This document shows, piece after piece, positions 25,365 to 36,046 of a DNA stretch of 64,000 nucleotides. The DNA is taken from the NCBI RefSeq assembly GCF_023715225.1, contig NZ_JAMBNS010000001.1, positions 434,001 to 498,000 of the forward strand, given 5' to 3'. The notes under the pieces are model-generated. The model had not been told where the DNA came from and searched no databases. It saw nothing but the letters and a program-made list of their open reading frames with translations. This DNA is from Robertmurraya korlensis. GTDB lineage: Bacteria > Bacillota > Bacilli > Bacillales > Cytobacillaceae. Each line of letters starts with the position of its first letter. Position 1 is the first letter of the stretch. The position numbers and the translations under genes were made by a program.

Positions 25365-25931
25365 TTGACTAGTAAAAGGTTCCTTCGCTCTAGCCTTCAA
25401 CAAGATCTTCAGCAAAAGCCGCAACAACAATATGAAATCCAATCCGCTCAGATTGCTACCCGTTTATTCAAAACAGAGGAGTGGAAGGATGCTACTACTA
25501 TTGCAATTACCATTTCGAGAACACCTGAAGTAGATACATACCCCATCATCCGTGAAGCCTGGCAAACAGGGAAAACGATTGTTGTTCCAAAATGTCACAA
25601 AGAGACGAGTACAATGACTTTTCATGGTATTCAATCTTTTGAACAACTAGAATCTGTCTTTTTTGGTCTACTAGAACCGATTGTCAGTCAAACGGTTGAA
25701 GTTCATAAAAGTAAAATAAATTTAGTGATTGTTCCTGGCTTAGGATATACAACAAATGGCTACCGTATAGGTTTCGGTGGTGGTTATTATGATCGATTTC
25801 TAAGTGATTATGAAGGTAAGACCATCTCTTTGGCTTTTCCAGAACAAATCAAACCTACCCTTCCGTTAGAACCACATGATGTTCCAGTAAAAAAGCTAAT
25901 TACCCCAGAGGAGGTTATTAGTATTGATTGA
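25365..25931 (+). CDS. yqgN: 5-formyltetrahydrofolate cyclo-ligase
   Basis: A 188-residue ATP-dependent enzyme converting 5-formyl-THF to 5,10-methenyl-THF (folate salvage). The ATP-binding signature GYTTNGYRIGFGGGYYDRFL is near the C-terminus and TISRTPEVDT lies near the front. TTG 25365 is chosen for AGGGGGAA nine bases upstream, giving MTSKRFLRSSL. Synteny rpmGA-yqgN agrees. It overlaps the next gene by eight bases. Confidence 0.93.
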   Translation: MTSKRFLRSSLQQDLQQKPQQQYEIQSAQIATRLFKTEEWKDATTIAITISRTPEVDTYPIIREAWQTGKTIVVPKCHKETSTMTFHGIQSFEQLESVFFGLLEPIVSQTVEVHKSKINLVIVPGLGYTTNGYRIGFGGGYYDRFLSDYEGKTISLAFPEQIKPTLPLEPHDVPVKKLITPEEVISID

Positions 25932-26700
25932 ATATATCCTAATGCCTTCCTTTATCATTTTGGCATCTCTTCTTGGGTATGCCTTACGATTTTTGACAAA
26001 GTCAGGAAGTGTTACAGCCGTATTTGTCGGTCTACTTATTTGCTTTGGCTTAGGGATAGAAGGATTGATTTTATTAGGGATATTTTTTGCTTCATCAAGT
26101 CTTTGGTCTGTATACAAAAGAAAAGACAAGATACTAGTAGAAGAGAAGCACGAGAAGGGTTCTAGGCGGGATTATCAACAAGTGTTGGCCAATGGTGGCA
26201 TGGCGGCACTAATAAGCGTTTTGTATGGATTCTTTCAAACCAATAGTTTACTTTTAGCATTTTGTGTTTTTATTGCTACTTCTAACTCTGATACTTGGGC
26301 ATCGGAAATTGGGACGTTAAGTAAAAAACGCCCTTACTCTGTTCGAACATTTACAGTTGTCGAAAGAGGTACGTCGGGAGCAGTCAGTCTGTTAGGGACA
26401 ATAGCAGCAATCGTAGGAGCCGTAGTGATTGCGTTTTCATCTTACGTCCTATTCCACTTACAAATATCTGAATTTTGGGTGATTTTCCTTTTTGGGTTTC
26501 TCGGCAATGTTATAGATACTTTCCTCGGTGCATATGTACAAGCATTGTATAAGTGTTCACGCTGTGGAGTGGAAACCGAGAAAATGGTTCATTGCCAAAG
26601 AAAAACTACCTTAATTAGAGGAAGAAAATTCTTTAATAATGACGTTGTTAACTTTATATCTGGCTTTGCTCCTGCCATTGCGATATTGTTAATGTATTAG
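25924..26700 (+). CDS. DUF92 integral membrane protein
   Basis: A 258-residue protein with about six to seven hydrophobic segments of the DUF92/TIGR00297 family. The family signature is present: ATSNSDTWASEIG and the later NVIDTFLGAYVQ and FFNNDVVNFISGF. Plant members (VTE6) are phytyl-phosphate kinases, so a polyprenyl-phosphate role is conceivable, but bacterial members are not characterised. The segment CSRCGVETEKMVHC looks like a small metal-binding loop. TTG 25924 has GAGGAGG upstream and overlaps yqgN. Confidence 0.85.
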   Translation: MIEYILMPSFIILASLLGYALRFLTKSGSVTAVFVGLLICFGLGIEGLILLGIFFASSSLWSVYKRKDKILVEEKHEKGSRRDYQQVLANGGMAALISVLYGFFQTNSLLLAFCVFIATSNSDTWASEIGTLSKKRPYSVRTFTVVERGTSGAVSLLGTIAAIVGAVVIAFSSYVLFHLQISEFWVIFLFGFLGNVIDTFLGAYVQALYKCSRCGVETEKMVHCQRKTTLIRGRKFFNNDVVNFISGFAPAIAILLMY

Positions 26701-26744
26701 GTCATGAAAATAATCAATTGTGGAAACCATAAGTAATGAACTAA

Positions 26745-27713
<969 letters not shown>

Positions 27714-27775
27714 TTTTCATTTGTCATGGATAAAAATGAATTTGACGTTTCAAACTATAGGTAGGAGGGATGAAA

Positions 27776-27967
27776 ATGTCACGTTTATTTTCCATGGTAT
27801 TAGTTGGTATTGGTGGATATTATGCCTATAAGAATCGTTTTCGATTGGTTAATATCGTACTAGGTAGTCCTATGATAAGAAAACTTGTTATAAGTTCTTT
27901 AATGAATGTACCGTATGTAAGAAATCTAATGACAAAAACGGTATTCTCAGGACGTCCTGCCTATTAA
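27776..27967 (+). CDS. yqgO: Small YqgO-like protein
   Basis: A 63-residue protein with a hydrophobic start (RLFSMVLVGIGGYYAYKN) and a second moderately hydrophobic, basic segment. Likely membrane-associated; function unknown. AGGAGGG at 27763-27769 favours ATG 27776 over ATG 27770. Location just before gluP agrees with yqgO of B. subtilis, but the assignment is by position only. Confidence 0.65.
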   Translation: MSRLFSMVLVGIGGYYAYKNRFRLVNIVLGSPMIRKLVISSLMNVPYVRNLMTKTVFSGRPAY

Positions 27968-28003
27968 TAAAAAAGACCAAAGTTTTGTACTTTGGTCTTT
28001 TTT
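27967..28003 (+). terminator. Terminator after yqgO
   Basis: AAAAAGACCAAAGT pairs with ACTTTGGTCTTTTT around TTTGT, ending in T residues. Confidence 0.92.
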
Positions 28004-28108
28004 ATGTTCATTTTTCGTTTGTGTAAGCACTAAACTCAAAACTTTTTTATTAGGAACTAATCTCGTATATAATGTGAGTAAATGTTTGTAAAGGAAAGAG
28101 GGGGAAGC

Positions 28109-29629
28109 TTGAATCAATTAGAAGATTATTTATTTTGGAAGCTTGCACATTTTCTTATTCATAAAAAGGAGTATCGACTGTTAAGAACCTCTCCTTCGCA
28201 AGAGGAATTGTGGTTTGAAAGAGTAGAAAACAAACAAGTACCAATAATTCGTCTTAGAAGGATCGACTTAGACTGGAGCAATTGGCTTGCTCGGGATATA
28301 GAAAGTAGTGGAAACAATGGTGAAGCAATGCGACGTCAATTGATTCGTGGTGAGGCAAACATATTAAATTTATATGTGTCAGCCTATCCACCGGTCGATG
28401 ACTATGAGTTTCTACTTTCAGGAAAAAAGATACTCAAAACAAATGTCACGACAAAGGTGATTACCCGGGACACATATAACAAGGAAATATCTGAATTGGA
28501 ACATATATTCAGTGAGGAAATACCACTTGAGAGCAAGGCGGTGTACTCTCTAAATGAAATTGAGCTCTTAAAGAATGATACGTTAGAAACAGCAATTGAA
28601 CGTATAAAAATTGAGAAGAGGATGTTTGAAAATGGAAAACCCTTTTTTACATATCTCTTCATGGGCCTTCAAATCATCGCTTTCCTTTTTCTTGAGTGGA
28701 AAGGTGGAAGCACAAATACGGCCACACTCATTAAGTATGGTGCGAAGTTTAATCCGCTTATTCTAGAGGGAGAGTGGTGGAGGTTTTTAACACCCATCCT
28801 CCTTCATATCGGATTTTTCCATTTATTTATGAATACATTGGCGTTGTATTATCTTGGCCCTACAATAGAAAGAATCTATGGACGAATGAGATTTCTTTTT
28901 ATATATTTGGTCGCTGGATTTAGTGGCTCACTGGCAAGTTTTCTATTCACTACAAGTCTTTCCGCTGGTGCAAGTGGTGCAATCTTTGGATGCTTTGGTG
29001 CTCTTCTATACTTTGGGCTTAACTATCGTTCCCTTTTCTTTCGGACAATGGGCTACAATGTTCTTGTTGTCATTGCTATCAACCTGTCTCTTGGTTTTAC
29101 GATCCCGGGAATTGATAACGCTGGTCATCTTGGCGGGCTTGTTGGAGGATTTCTAGCTGCATCGATTGTCCATTTTCCAAAACATAAAAAATGGGTCCAG
29201 CAACTATTGTTTTTATTCCTTACTTTAGCAGGAATGGGTAGTATTTTGTGGTATGGGTATACAAATCCAGAAAAAATTACAGATACACAATCAGTGATGG
29301 TCTTGTCTCAGGTGTATATTCAAGACGAGGACTATGATAAAGCCTATCGTTTATTGTCCAACGCCATTCAAACTCATCAATCCTCTGCGGAATTATTTTT
29401 TCAGCTTTCTTATGTTGAGATTAAACGAAACGATCTATCTTCTGCGGCAAACCATTTACAAAGAGCAATTAAACATGATCCATACTTTCATGAGGCATAC
29501 TACAATCTTTCCCTCATTTACTATGAATTAGGAAACAGTGAAGAGTCACTAACATATGCGCAAAAAGCAGTAGAACTTGCTCCTGATCGAGAGGAATATC
29601 AAAGTTTTATAGACAAATTACAACAGTAA
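28109..29629 (+). CDS. gluP: Rhomboid intramembrane serine protease GluP
   Basis: A 506-residue protein of the same length as B. subtilis GluP (YqgP): cytosolic N-terminal domain (about 1-180), rhomboid core of seven helices with GASGAIFG (S289 nucleophile) and GHLGGLVGG (H340), and a C-terminal TPR region (YIQDEDYDKAYRLL, SAANHLQRAIKHDPYFHEAYYNLSLIYYELGN). B. subtilis GluP cleaves the MgtE magnesium transporter together with FtsH under manganese stress. TTG 28109 is chosen for AGAGGGGGAAG; ATG 28082 is too early. Confidence 0.94.
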   Translation: MNQLEDYLFWKLAHFLIHKKEYRLLRTSPSQEELWFERVENKQVPIIRLRRIDLDWSNWLARDIESSGNNGEAMRRQLIRGEANILNLYVSAYPPVDDYEFLLSGKKILKTNVTTKVITRDTYNKEISELEHIFSEEIPLESKAVYSLNEIELLKNDTLETAIERIKIEKRMFENGKPFFTYLFMGLQIIAFLFLEWKGGSTNTATLIKYGAKFNPLILEGEWWRFLTPILLHIGFFHLFMNTLALYYLGPTIERIYGRMRFLFIYLVAGFSGSLASFLFTTSLSAGASGAIFGCFGALLYFGLNYRSLFFRTMGYNVLVVIAINLSLGFTIPGIDNAGHLGGLVGGFLAASIVHFPKHKKWVQQLLFLFLTLAGMGSILWYGYTNPEKITDTQSVMVLSQVYIQDEDYDKAYRLLSNAIQTHQSSAELFFQLSYVEIKRNDLSSAANHLQRAIKHDPYFHEAYYNLSLIYYELGNSEESLTYAQKAVELAPDREEYQSFIDKLQQ

Positions 29630-29640
29630 ATTCAATTTTC

Positions 29641-29673
29641 TTAAGGTGATGTTTTTAAGCATCACCTTTTTCC
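29641..29673 (+). terminator. gluP terminator
   Basis: AAGGTGATG (29643-29651) pairs with CATCACCTT (29660-29668), then T residues. Confidence 0.9.
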
Positions 29674-29768
29674 ATTGGTAGAGTATGTTTTTTTGGGGGG
29701 ATGTCTATGATGTTGAAGTATACATGGAAATGTTTGGAGTAAGCTCTTCAATTGAACGAGGTGAAGCT

Positions 29769-31226
29769 ATGGAAGCAACTAAACATAAAGTGAGTTCAAA
29801 ACTACATACTAATACAAGTTATTTAAGGGATGCTCTTGGTGTTGATAAAAGCTTTGATGTTATTCAATTAGATGTAGAGTATGCTGAGAAAGGAATGGCG
29901 TTTTATTTTGTTGATGGCTTTGTAAAAGATGATATTCTTCACTATTTAATGAAGCTATTAGCAGATTTAAAGAAGGAGCAGCTTGAGCCTGACGCACTGA
30001 GTGCGTTGCTAAAAACATATATTCCTTATGTCGAAGTGGAAACTACTGACGATTTGGATAAGGTTGTTGATACCGTATTAGCAGGTCCTACAGCCCTTCT
30101 TGTAGATGGAATACCAACAGCCATTCTAATTGACGCGAGAACCTACCCCGTTCGTGGTCCTCAAGAGCCGGATATTGAAAGGGTGGTTAGAGGAGCAAGA
30201 GATGGCTTTGTCGAGACATTAGTTTTTAATACAGCCTTGACACGAAGAAGAGTAAGAGACCGAACATTACGGATGGAATATTTACAGGTCGGAAGAAGAT
30301 CGAAGACTGATATCGTCATTAGTTATATAGAAGATATTGCCGATCCCCATATGGTTAAACAGTTAAAAGAATCTTTATCAAAAATTGATACAGATGGCTT
30401 ACCGATGGCAGACAAAACAATCGAAGAGTATCTGTCAGGTAGACATTGGAACCCCTTCCCTGTTATTCGATATACCGAAAGACCGGATACAGCGGCTACC
30501 CATTTATATGAGGGACATGTATGTATTATCGTCGATGGGTCACCGAGTGTAATCATTGCCCCGGTCACCTTTTGGCATCATCTGCAGCATGCAGAGGAGT
30601 ATCGAAACAAACCTATTGTTGGTGCATATCTTAGATTAGTACGTTTTATTGCGGTTTGGGCTTCTATCTTTTTGTTACCAATGTGGTATTTATTAGCGAC
30701 GAATAAAGAATTATTGCCAGATGCTCTTGCTTTTATAGGGCCAAATGAGATGGGGCAGATACCGCTCTTTTTACAGTTTTTGCTGATTGAAATTGGGCTT
30801 GACGTGCTAAGGATGGCAGCTATTCATACTCCATCAGCTTTAGCAACTGCACTTGGTCTTGTAGCAGCCCTAATGATTGGACAAGTTGCTGTCGAAGTAG
30901 GATTATTGAGTAATGAAGTTATATTATACTTCTCTATTGCAGCCCTAGGAACGTTTGCAACACCAAGTTATGAGTTAAGCTTAGCATCAAGATTAGTAAG
31001 GCTGTGCTTACTCATTTTTACAGCGCTATTCCACACGATCGGATTTGTCGTGGGGACCGTATTACTCATTCTATTACTCGCAAATATGAAATCTTTTGGT
31101 GTCCCATATCTTTGGCCATTCATCCCATTTGATATAAAAGCACTAAAAGATGTTCTCATTCGATCACCAATTCCTTTAAAGAGTAAGAGACCAGAAATTT
31201 TACACCCACAAGATCCTGATAGATAA
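29769..31226 (+). CDS. SpoVAF-type spore germination protein (GerA family)
   Basis: A 485-residue GerA-family inner spore membrane protein. It matches SpoVAF rather than nutrient-receptor A subunits: VRGPQEPDIERVVRGARDGFVE, RYTERPDTAATHLYEGH, FWHHLQHAEEYR, RMAAIHTPSALATALG and the end PYLWPFIPFDIKALKD. A soluble N-terminal domain (about 1-285) is followed by about five membrane helices. SpoVAF normally sits in the spoVA operon and with FigP amplifies germinant signalling. GAGGTGAAG decides ATG 29769. No clear sigma-G promoter was found upstream. Confidence 0.85.
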   Translation: MEATKHKVSSKLHTNTSYLRDALGVDKSFDVIQLDVEYAEKGMAFYFVDGFVKDDILHYLMKLLADLKKEQLEPDALSALLKTYIPYVEVETTDDLDKVVDTVLAGPTALLVDGIPTAILIDARTYPVRGPQEPDIERVVRGARDGFVETLVFNTALTRRRVRDRTLRMEYLQVGRRSKTDIVISYIEDIADPHMVKQLKESLSKIDTDGLPMADKTIEEYLSGRHWNPFPVIRYTERPDTAATHLYEGHVCIIVDGSPSVIIAPVTFWHHLQHAEEYRNKPIVGAYLRLVRFIAVWASIFLLPMWYLLATNKELLPDALAFIGPNEMGQIPLFLQFLLIEIGLDVLRMAAIHTPSALATALGLVAALMIGQVAVEVGLLSNEVILYFSIAALGTFATPSYELSLASRLVRLCLLIFTALFHTIGFVVGTVLLILLLANMKSFGVPYLWPFIPFDIKALKDVLIRSPIPLKSKRPEILHPQDPDR

Positions 31227-31227
31227 C

Positions 31228-31262
31228 ACATGTCTTTCTTTTAGAAAGGCATATTTTTTTTG
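31228..31262 (+). terminator. Terminator after SpoVAF-type gene
   Basis: ATGTCTTTCT (31230-31239) pairs with AGAAAGGCAT (31243-31252) with one G-T pair, followed by a T-run. Confidence 0.85.
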
Positions 31263-31267
31263 CAGTA

Positions 31268-31325
31268 TTGAGTATAGCGCGGTTTTCGATTATACTTTTT
31301 ATGAAAGCGTTTGTATAAGCTTTCA
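31268..31325 (+). promoter_or_regulatory. Sigma-A promoter and cre-like repeat for yqgQ-glcK
   Basis: TTGAGT (31268-31273), 17 bases, TATACT (31291-31296) is a good sigma-A promoter. At the expected transcription start lies TGAAAGCGTTTGTA (31302-31315), matching 12 of 14 positions of the CcpA cre pattern, within an inverted repeat TGAAAGC-N10-GCTTTCA (31302-31325). Catabolite repression of glucokinase is thus possible. Confidence 0.55.
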
Positions 31326-31349
31326 CAATTTAGTGCTTGAGGTAAATAC

Positions 31350-31550
31350 ATGAAGAATACATATGATATTCAACAATTTTTAAAGAAGTTTGGAACCATT
31401 ATTTACGTGGGTGATCGCCTTGCTGATTTAGAATTGATGGAGGAAGAACTGAAAGAATTGCATCAATCACAGTTGATTGAAGAGCAAGACTTTCAAACGG
31501 CATTGTTTATTGTCCGTCATGAAATTCAACAATTAAAAAACAAAGAATAG
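31350..31550 (+). CDS. yqgQ: YqgQ, DUF910 small protein
   Basis: A 66-residue helical protein of the YqgQ/DUF910 family ([30 protein letters not shown]). It is nearly always coded just upstream of glucokinase in Bacilli, as here (12 bases apart). A nucleic-acid-binding or regulatory role has been proposed for the family from structure; none is proven as far as I know. Confidence 0.9.
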   Translation: MKNTYDIQQFLKKFGTIIYVGDRLADLELMEEELKELHQSQLIEEQDFQTALFIVRHEIQQLKNKE

Positions 31551-31561
31551 TAGGTGTTAAT

Positions 31562-32539
31562 ATGACAGATAAGTGGTTGGTTGGGGTAGATTTAGGGGGA
31601 ACAACAACAAAGCTTGCTTTTATTAATCAATACGGTGAAATCTTAAAGAAATGGGAAATTCCAACAGATAATAGCAATAAGGGGAAAAATATTACGATAA
31701 ATATAGCTAAATCAATTGATCAGGCACTTGAAGAATTAGATCAACCTAAAAGTAAGCTATTAGGGATTGGAATGGGTGCACCTGGTCCAGTGGATTATGC
31801 TACAGGCATTATCTACAACGTTGTAAATTTAGGTTGGGATGATAACTATCCTTTAAAGGATTTATTAGAAGTAGAAACCTCTTTACCTGCTATCATTGAC
31901 AATGATGCTAACTGTGCGGCTCTTGGTGAAATGTGGAAGGGTGCTGGAAATGGTGGGAAGGATATCGTTGCTGTCACATTAGGAACAGGCGTTGGAGGCG
32001 GTGTGATCGCTAACGGGCATATAGTTCAAGGTGTAAGTGGGGCAGCTGGTGAAATTGGTCATATTACATCCATCCCTGTTGGTGGGGCACCTTGTAACTG
32101 TGGAAAAACAGGCTGCTTGGAAACCATCGCTTCAGCAACAGGTATCGTTCGTATTGGAAAAGAAAAGCTTCAGGCGGTACAGGATTCAAGTGGAGAACTC
32201 GCATCTATTTATCGTGAAGAGGGTACCATTACAGCCAAAAATATATTCGATAGTGCGAGAAATGGGGATGTTCTTGCAAAAGAAGTAATTGAAGAAGTAA
32301 GTTTCCATCTTGGATTAGCATTAGCAAATATTGCAAACACACTTAACCCTGAGAAAATTGTTCTTGGTGGTGGAGTTTCAAAAGCGGGAGATATCTTACT
32401 AGACAGCGTTTGTCAAAACTTTGAGAAATACGCCTTCTCAAGAGTTAAGGAATCAACAAAAATCGCTGTTGCGACACTCGGAAATGACGCAGGTGTGATT
32501 GGAGCAGCTTGGTTAATAAGGGATTATGTAAGTAAGTAA
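31562..32539 (+). CDS. glcK: ROK-family glucokinase
   Basis: A 325-residue cytosolic kinase making glucose-6-phosphate from glucose and ATP. N-terminal phosphate-binding [11 protein letters not shown], catalytic [14 protein letters not shown] signature [10 protein letters not shown] and the zinc motif [10 protein letters not shown] are visible. It follows yqgQ in the same operon, preserving the B. subtilis order yqgQ-glcK-yqgS. A terminator hairpin is at 32547-32579. Confidence 0.96.
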   Translation: MTDKWLVGVDLGGTTTKLAFINQYGEILKKWEIPTDNSNKGKNITINIAKSIDQALEELDQPKSKLLGIGMGAPGPVDYATGIIYNVVNLGWDDNYPLKDLLEVETSLPAIIDNDANCAALGEMWKGAGNGGKDIVAVTLGTGVGGGVIANGHIVQGVSGAAGEIGHITSIPVGGAPCNCGKTGCLETIASATGIVRIGKEKLQAVQDSSGELASIYREEGTITAKNIFDSARNGDVLAKEVIEEVSFHLGLALANIANTLNPEKIVLGGGVSKAGDILLDSVCQNFEKYAFSRVKESTKIAVATLGNDAGVIGAAWLIRDYVSK

Positions 32540-32544
32540 TAAGG

Positions 32545-32583
32545 ACGAACCTCTACATCTAAAGTGGAGGTTCTTTTTTATTT
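32545..32583 (+). terminator. glcK terminator
   Basis: GAACCTC (32547-32553) pairs with GAGGTTC (32567-32573); six or more T residues follow. Confidence 0.88.
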
Positions 32584-32788
32584 TTAAAAAAATAGGACAA
32601 AGTTGAAACTATTTTAGGTTTCAAACGTCTATTATTAGGGTAATATGGAGGTCAGTAATTTAACATTCTATAAAATAATTATAATGATGAGTTTGATTTT
32701 TTGTTAAAAAAGTATTAAGATTATTTTTGGTTAACTATAATTCTACCAAAATATACCATTGACCAAAGAAACAGGAGGTACCATCTGC

Positions 32789-34669
32789 ATGAACAAGTTG
32801 AACTGGTCAAAATTCCCTTTAATTGCAATTGCAATTGTATTGCTCTGGATAAAAACGTATATCGTTTATAAAACTAGCTTTGATATTAAAATTGAAAACT
32901 GGAGACAAGAGTTTATTTTATTTATAAATCCACTAAGTTTCCTAATGCTGATCATTGGTATTGGCTTATTTTTAAAGGGAAAAGGCCAAAGCCGATTCAT
33001 TATTACGACAAGTTTTCTTATGTCAGCCGTTTTGTTTGGAAATGTTGTTTTTTATCGTTTCTTTAATGATTTCTTAACGATACCGGTTTTGTTTCAAACA
33101 AGTAATATGGCGGACTTAGGAAGTAGTGTGAATGAACTATTAGAATGGAAGGATCTTTTATATTTCACTGATTTCTTTCTAATTGTTGCATTTGTCTTAC
33201 GCAGACCAAACTTAAACGAACAGAAAAATCGAAATAAAGTAGTGATAAGCGCGTATTATTTACTTACGGCTGCTATTGCATTTTTTAATTTAGGCATGGC
33301 AGAAGCAGAAAGACCACAGCTCCTTACCCGAACATTTGATAGGGAAATGCTTGTCAAAAACATTGGAACATACAATTACCATATTTACGATGCGTTCTTA
33401 CAGTCCAAATCATCCGCTCAAAGGGCATTGGCAGACGGCAGTGAATTGGTGGATATTGAAAACTATGTTCGAGCAAATTACAAGCGTCCTAGTGATGATA
33501 TGTTTGGAATTGCAAAAGGAAAAAATGTGATTTTAATTTCAATGGAGTCAACCCAAAGCTTTGTTATTAATCAGGAAGTAAATGGCCAAGAAATTACTCC
33601 TTTCCTAAATCAATTTATTAAGGAAAGTTATTATTTTGATAACTTCTATCACCAAACCGCACAAGGCAAAACGTCAGATTCTGAGTTTATCGTTGAAAAT
33701 TCGCTATATGGATTAAGCCGCGGGGCAGTATTTTTTACTCATTCAGAAAATGAGTATCGAGCAACACCAGAAATTCTAAATGAAAATGGATATTACACCG
33801 CTTCACTTCATGCCAATAACAAGAGCTTCTGGAATCGTGATTTAATGTATGATTCATTAGGCTATACAAGATTCTATGCCTTGGGTGATTATGACGTAGA
33901 TGAGACAAATTCGATTGGTTGGGGACTTAAAGATATTCCTTTCTTCGAACAATCAGTTGATCATTTACTAGATATGCCAAAACCGTTTTACTCGAAATTT
34001 ATTACTCTAACGAATCACTTCCCATTTGAACTTGGAGAAGAAGATTTGTATATTCAACCTTATGATTCTACAAATAAAACCGTAAATAATTATTTTCCTA
34101 CGGTCCGATACCAAGATGAAGCATTAAAACTCTTTATTGAGGATTTAAAGGAAACTGGATTGTACGAGGACTCCATTATTATCCTTTATGGTGATCATTA
34201 CGGTATATCGGAAAATCATAATAAGACAATGGGTGAGTTTTTAGGAAAAGAAATTACACCTTTAGAGAGTACACAGCTTCAAAGAGTACCATTAATCATT
34301 CATATTCCAGGGCAAGAAGGAAAGGTTATTCACAATGTTTCAGGTCAGGTTGATTTAAAGCCTACCATTCTTCACTTACTTGGAATTGATACAAAGCAAA
34401 ATATTGATTTTGGTTCCGATCTGTTTTCTGAAGACTATACAGAGTTTACCGTGCTTCGTGATGGAAGCTTTATCACGAAGGAATATGTATACACGAAAGG
34501 CACATGTTATAACAAATCAACAGGGGAAGCAATTGATTCTGTTGAAGCATGTGAGCCATACATGGAAAAAGCGAAAAATGAGCTTGAGTACTCTGATAAA
34601 ATTGTTTACGGAGATTTGCTTCGATTTTACGAAAAATCTGGGAAAATCAAAAAAGAGACGAATGAGTGA
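32789..34669 (+). CDS. yqgS: Lipoteichoic acid synthase family protein (YqgS/LtaS)
   Basis: A 626-residue membrane enzyme: five N-terminal transmembrane helices (about 10-185) then an extracellular sulfatase-like domain that polymerises glycerol phosphate from phosphatidylglycerol. Catalytic T295 is in [10 protein letters not shown]; metal ligands lie in SMESTQ, LYGDHYG and [15 protein letters not shown] decides ATG 32789. B. subtilis has four paralogues (LtaS, YfnI, YqgS, YvgJ); synteny after glcK selects YqgS, a sporulation-associated one. Whether it is the main LTA synthase here cannot be told. Confidence 0.9.
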   Translation: MNKLNWSKFPLIAIAIVLLWIKTYIVYKTSFDIKIENWRQEFILFINPLSFLMLIIGIGLFLKGKGQSRFIITTSFLMSAVLFGNVVFYRFFNDFLTIPVLFQTSNMADLGSSVNELLEWKDLLYFTDFFLIVAFVLRRPNLNEQKNRNKVVISAYYLLTAAIAFFNLGMAEAERPQLLTRTFDREMLVKNIGTYNYHIYDAFLQSKSSAQRALADGSELVDIENYVRANYKRPSDDMFGIAKGKNVILISMESTQSFVINQEVNGQEITPFLNQFIKESYYFDNFYHQTAQGKTSDSEFIVENSLYGLSRGAVFFTHSENEYRATPEILNENGYYTASLHANNKSFWNRDLMYDSLGYTRFYALGDYDVDETNSIGWGLKDIPFFEQSVDHLLDMPKPFYSKFITLTNHFPFELGEEDLYIQPYDSTNKTVNNYFPTVRYQDEALKLFIEDLKETGLYEDSIIILYGDHYGISENHNKTMGEFLGKEITPLESTQLQRVPLIIHIPGQEGKVIHNVSGQVDLKPTILHLLGIDTKQNIDFGSDLFSEDYTEFTVLRDGSFITKEYVYTKGTCYNKSTGEAIDSVEACEPYMEKAKNELEYSDKIVYGDLLRFYEKSGKIKKETNE

Positions 34670-34675
34670 TCAAAT

Positions 34676-34706
34676 AAAGGCCTACTTTTTGTAGGCTCTT
34701 TTTTAT
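34676..34706 (+). terminator. yqgS terminator
   Basis: GGCCTAC pairs with GTAGGCTC-like sequence around TTTTT and is followed by six T residues. Confidence 0.85.
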
Positions 34707-34785
34707 CGCTCAGATTTGTCTCTTCTTTCTAGGAATTTTTTTTCATCTTCATCATATGAATCGATAAAGGAAGGAGATGATGGCC

Positions 34786-35973
34786 TTGAAAGTTAAGGTT
34801 CGGACCGGAGACTCATTGGACTATTATAGTCAACTATTTATGTTGCCAATTCATTTGTTGTTAGACGCTAACAAACGGACAAATGATACGATCCTTGAAA
34901 AAGGGCAAACGATACAGATTCCAGGATTTGAGCTAGAAACTCGTTATATCGGCCAGAATGAAGCTTTCTGGAAATTAGCTCTTCACTATAACCTTTCCAT
35001 TGATGCTTTATTGTTAGTCAATCAGAAGCGCAATCCAAACAGCTTGGAGCAAGGTGAAACGATTAATATTCCAAAGCGAATAATTAAACCGATCATACAT
35101 GGACAGACCTTTTATGATTCAGCTCAGCTTAATACAGATATTAAAAAGCTTGTTGAAGTGTATCCTTTTGTCTCAACAAGTACCATTGGTCAAAGTGTGC
35201 GTGGAAATCCGATTCATGAGCTGCGGTTCGGCAAGGGAGATTTAAAAATACACTATAATGCTTCTTTCCATGCAAACGAATGGATTACTACACCGATTCT
35301 CCTCCAGTTAGTGAATACCTTTCTGTTAGCATTAACCAATCATAGACCAATCAGAGGAATAGATATTCAGGCACTTTATAACCGTGTGGATGTTTCTATC
35401 GTACCCATGGTGAATCCAGATGGTGTGGATCTAGTTTTACATGGTCCGTTAGAAAATGAATGGGATAGTTTAAAGTCATTTAACGGTGGCAGTAGTGATT
35501 TTGTAGGTTGGAAAGCAAATATTCGCGGAGTTGATCTAAATAATCAATATCCTGCTAAATGGGAAATTGAAAAAGAGAGGAAAATACCAAAGGCACCGTC
35601 GGCAAGAGATTTCCCTGGTAATGAACCTTTAACAGAACCTGAGGCAATTGCAATGGCTCAACTAGCTAAAGAGAGAAATTTTCATCGGCTTTTGGCCTTT
35701 CACACACAGGGAGAAGAGTTTTATTGGGGTTATGAAGGGTTGGAACCTTCGGAGGCATCTTCACTTGCAAACGAGTTTGAACGTGTCAGTGGATACCGTT
35801 CAGTACAGTATATTGACAGCCATGCAGGCTACAAGGATTGGTTTATACAAGAGTTCAAACAGGCTGGCTTTACGTTTGAACTTGGGAAAGGAATCAATCC
35901 ACTCCCATTATCACAGTATAGAAAGATATACCATGAGATGCTAGGGATATTTTTAGCTGCTATGTATGTTTAG
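34786..35973 (+). CDS. yqgT: Gamma-D-glutamyl-L-diamino acid endopeptidase (LysM + M14), YqgT
   Basis: A 395-residue protein: two LysM modules (about 1-48 and 50-95, each closing with a GQTIQIP or GETINIP motif) and a zinc carboxypeptidase M14 domain with HANE (HXXE zinc motif), a third zinc His in FHTQGEEFYWGYE and catalytic Glu in FTFELGKG. Related to endopeptidase I of B. sphaericus and YqgT, which split gamma-D-Glu-diaminopimelate bonds of peptidoglycan, often in spores. TTG 34786 is favoured by spacing from AAGGAAGGAG; ATG 34777 or 34780 are possible. Confidence 0.9.
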   Translation: MKVKVRTGDSLDYYSQLFMLPIHLLLDANKRTNDTILEKGQTIQIPGFELETRYIGQNEAFWKLALHYNLSIDALLLVNQKRNPNSLEQGETINIPKRIIKPIIHGQTFYDSAQLNTDIKKLVEVYPFVSTSTIGQSVRGNPIHELRFGKGDLKIHYNASFHANEWITTPILLQLVNTFLLALTNHRPIRGIDIQALYNRVDVSIVPMVNPDGVDLVLHGPLENEWDSLKSFNGGSSDFVGWKANIRGVDLNNQYPAKWEIEKERKIPKAPSARDFPGNEPLTEPEAIAMAQLAKERNFHRLLAFHTQGEEFYWGYEGLEPSEASSLANEFERVSGYRSVQYIDSHAGYKDWFIQEFKQAGFTFELGKGINPLPLSQYRKIYHEMLGIFLAAMYV

Positions 35974-36046
35974 GAAGGATTTTACTTGTTCACCGCAATA
36001 GAGAAAGGTAAAATAAATTTAATTGTTTTTAAGGAGGAAAAGAATA

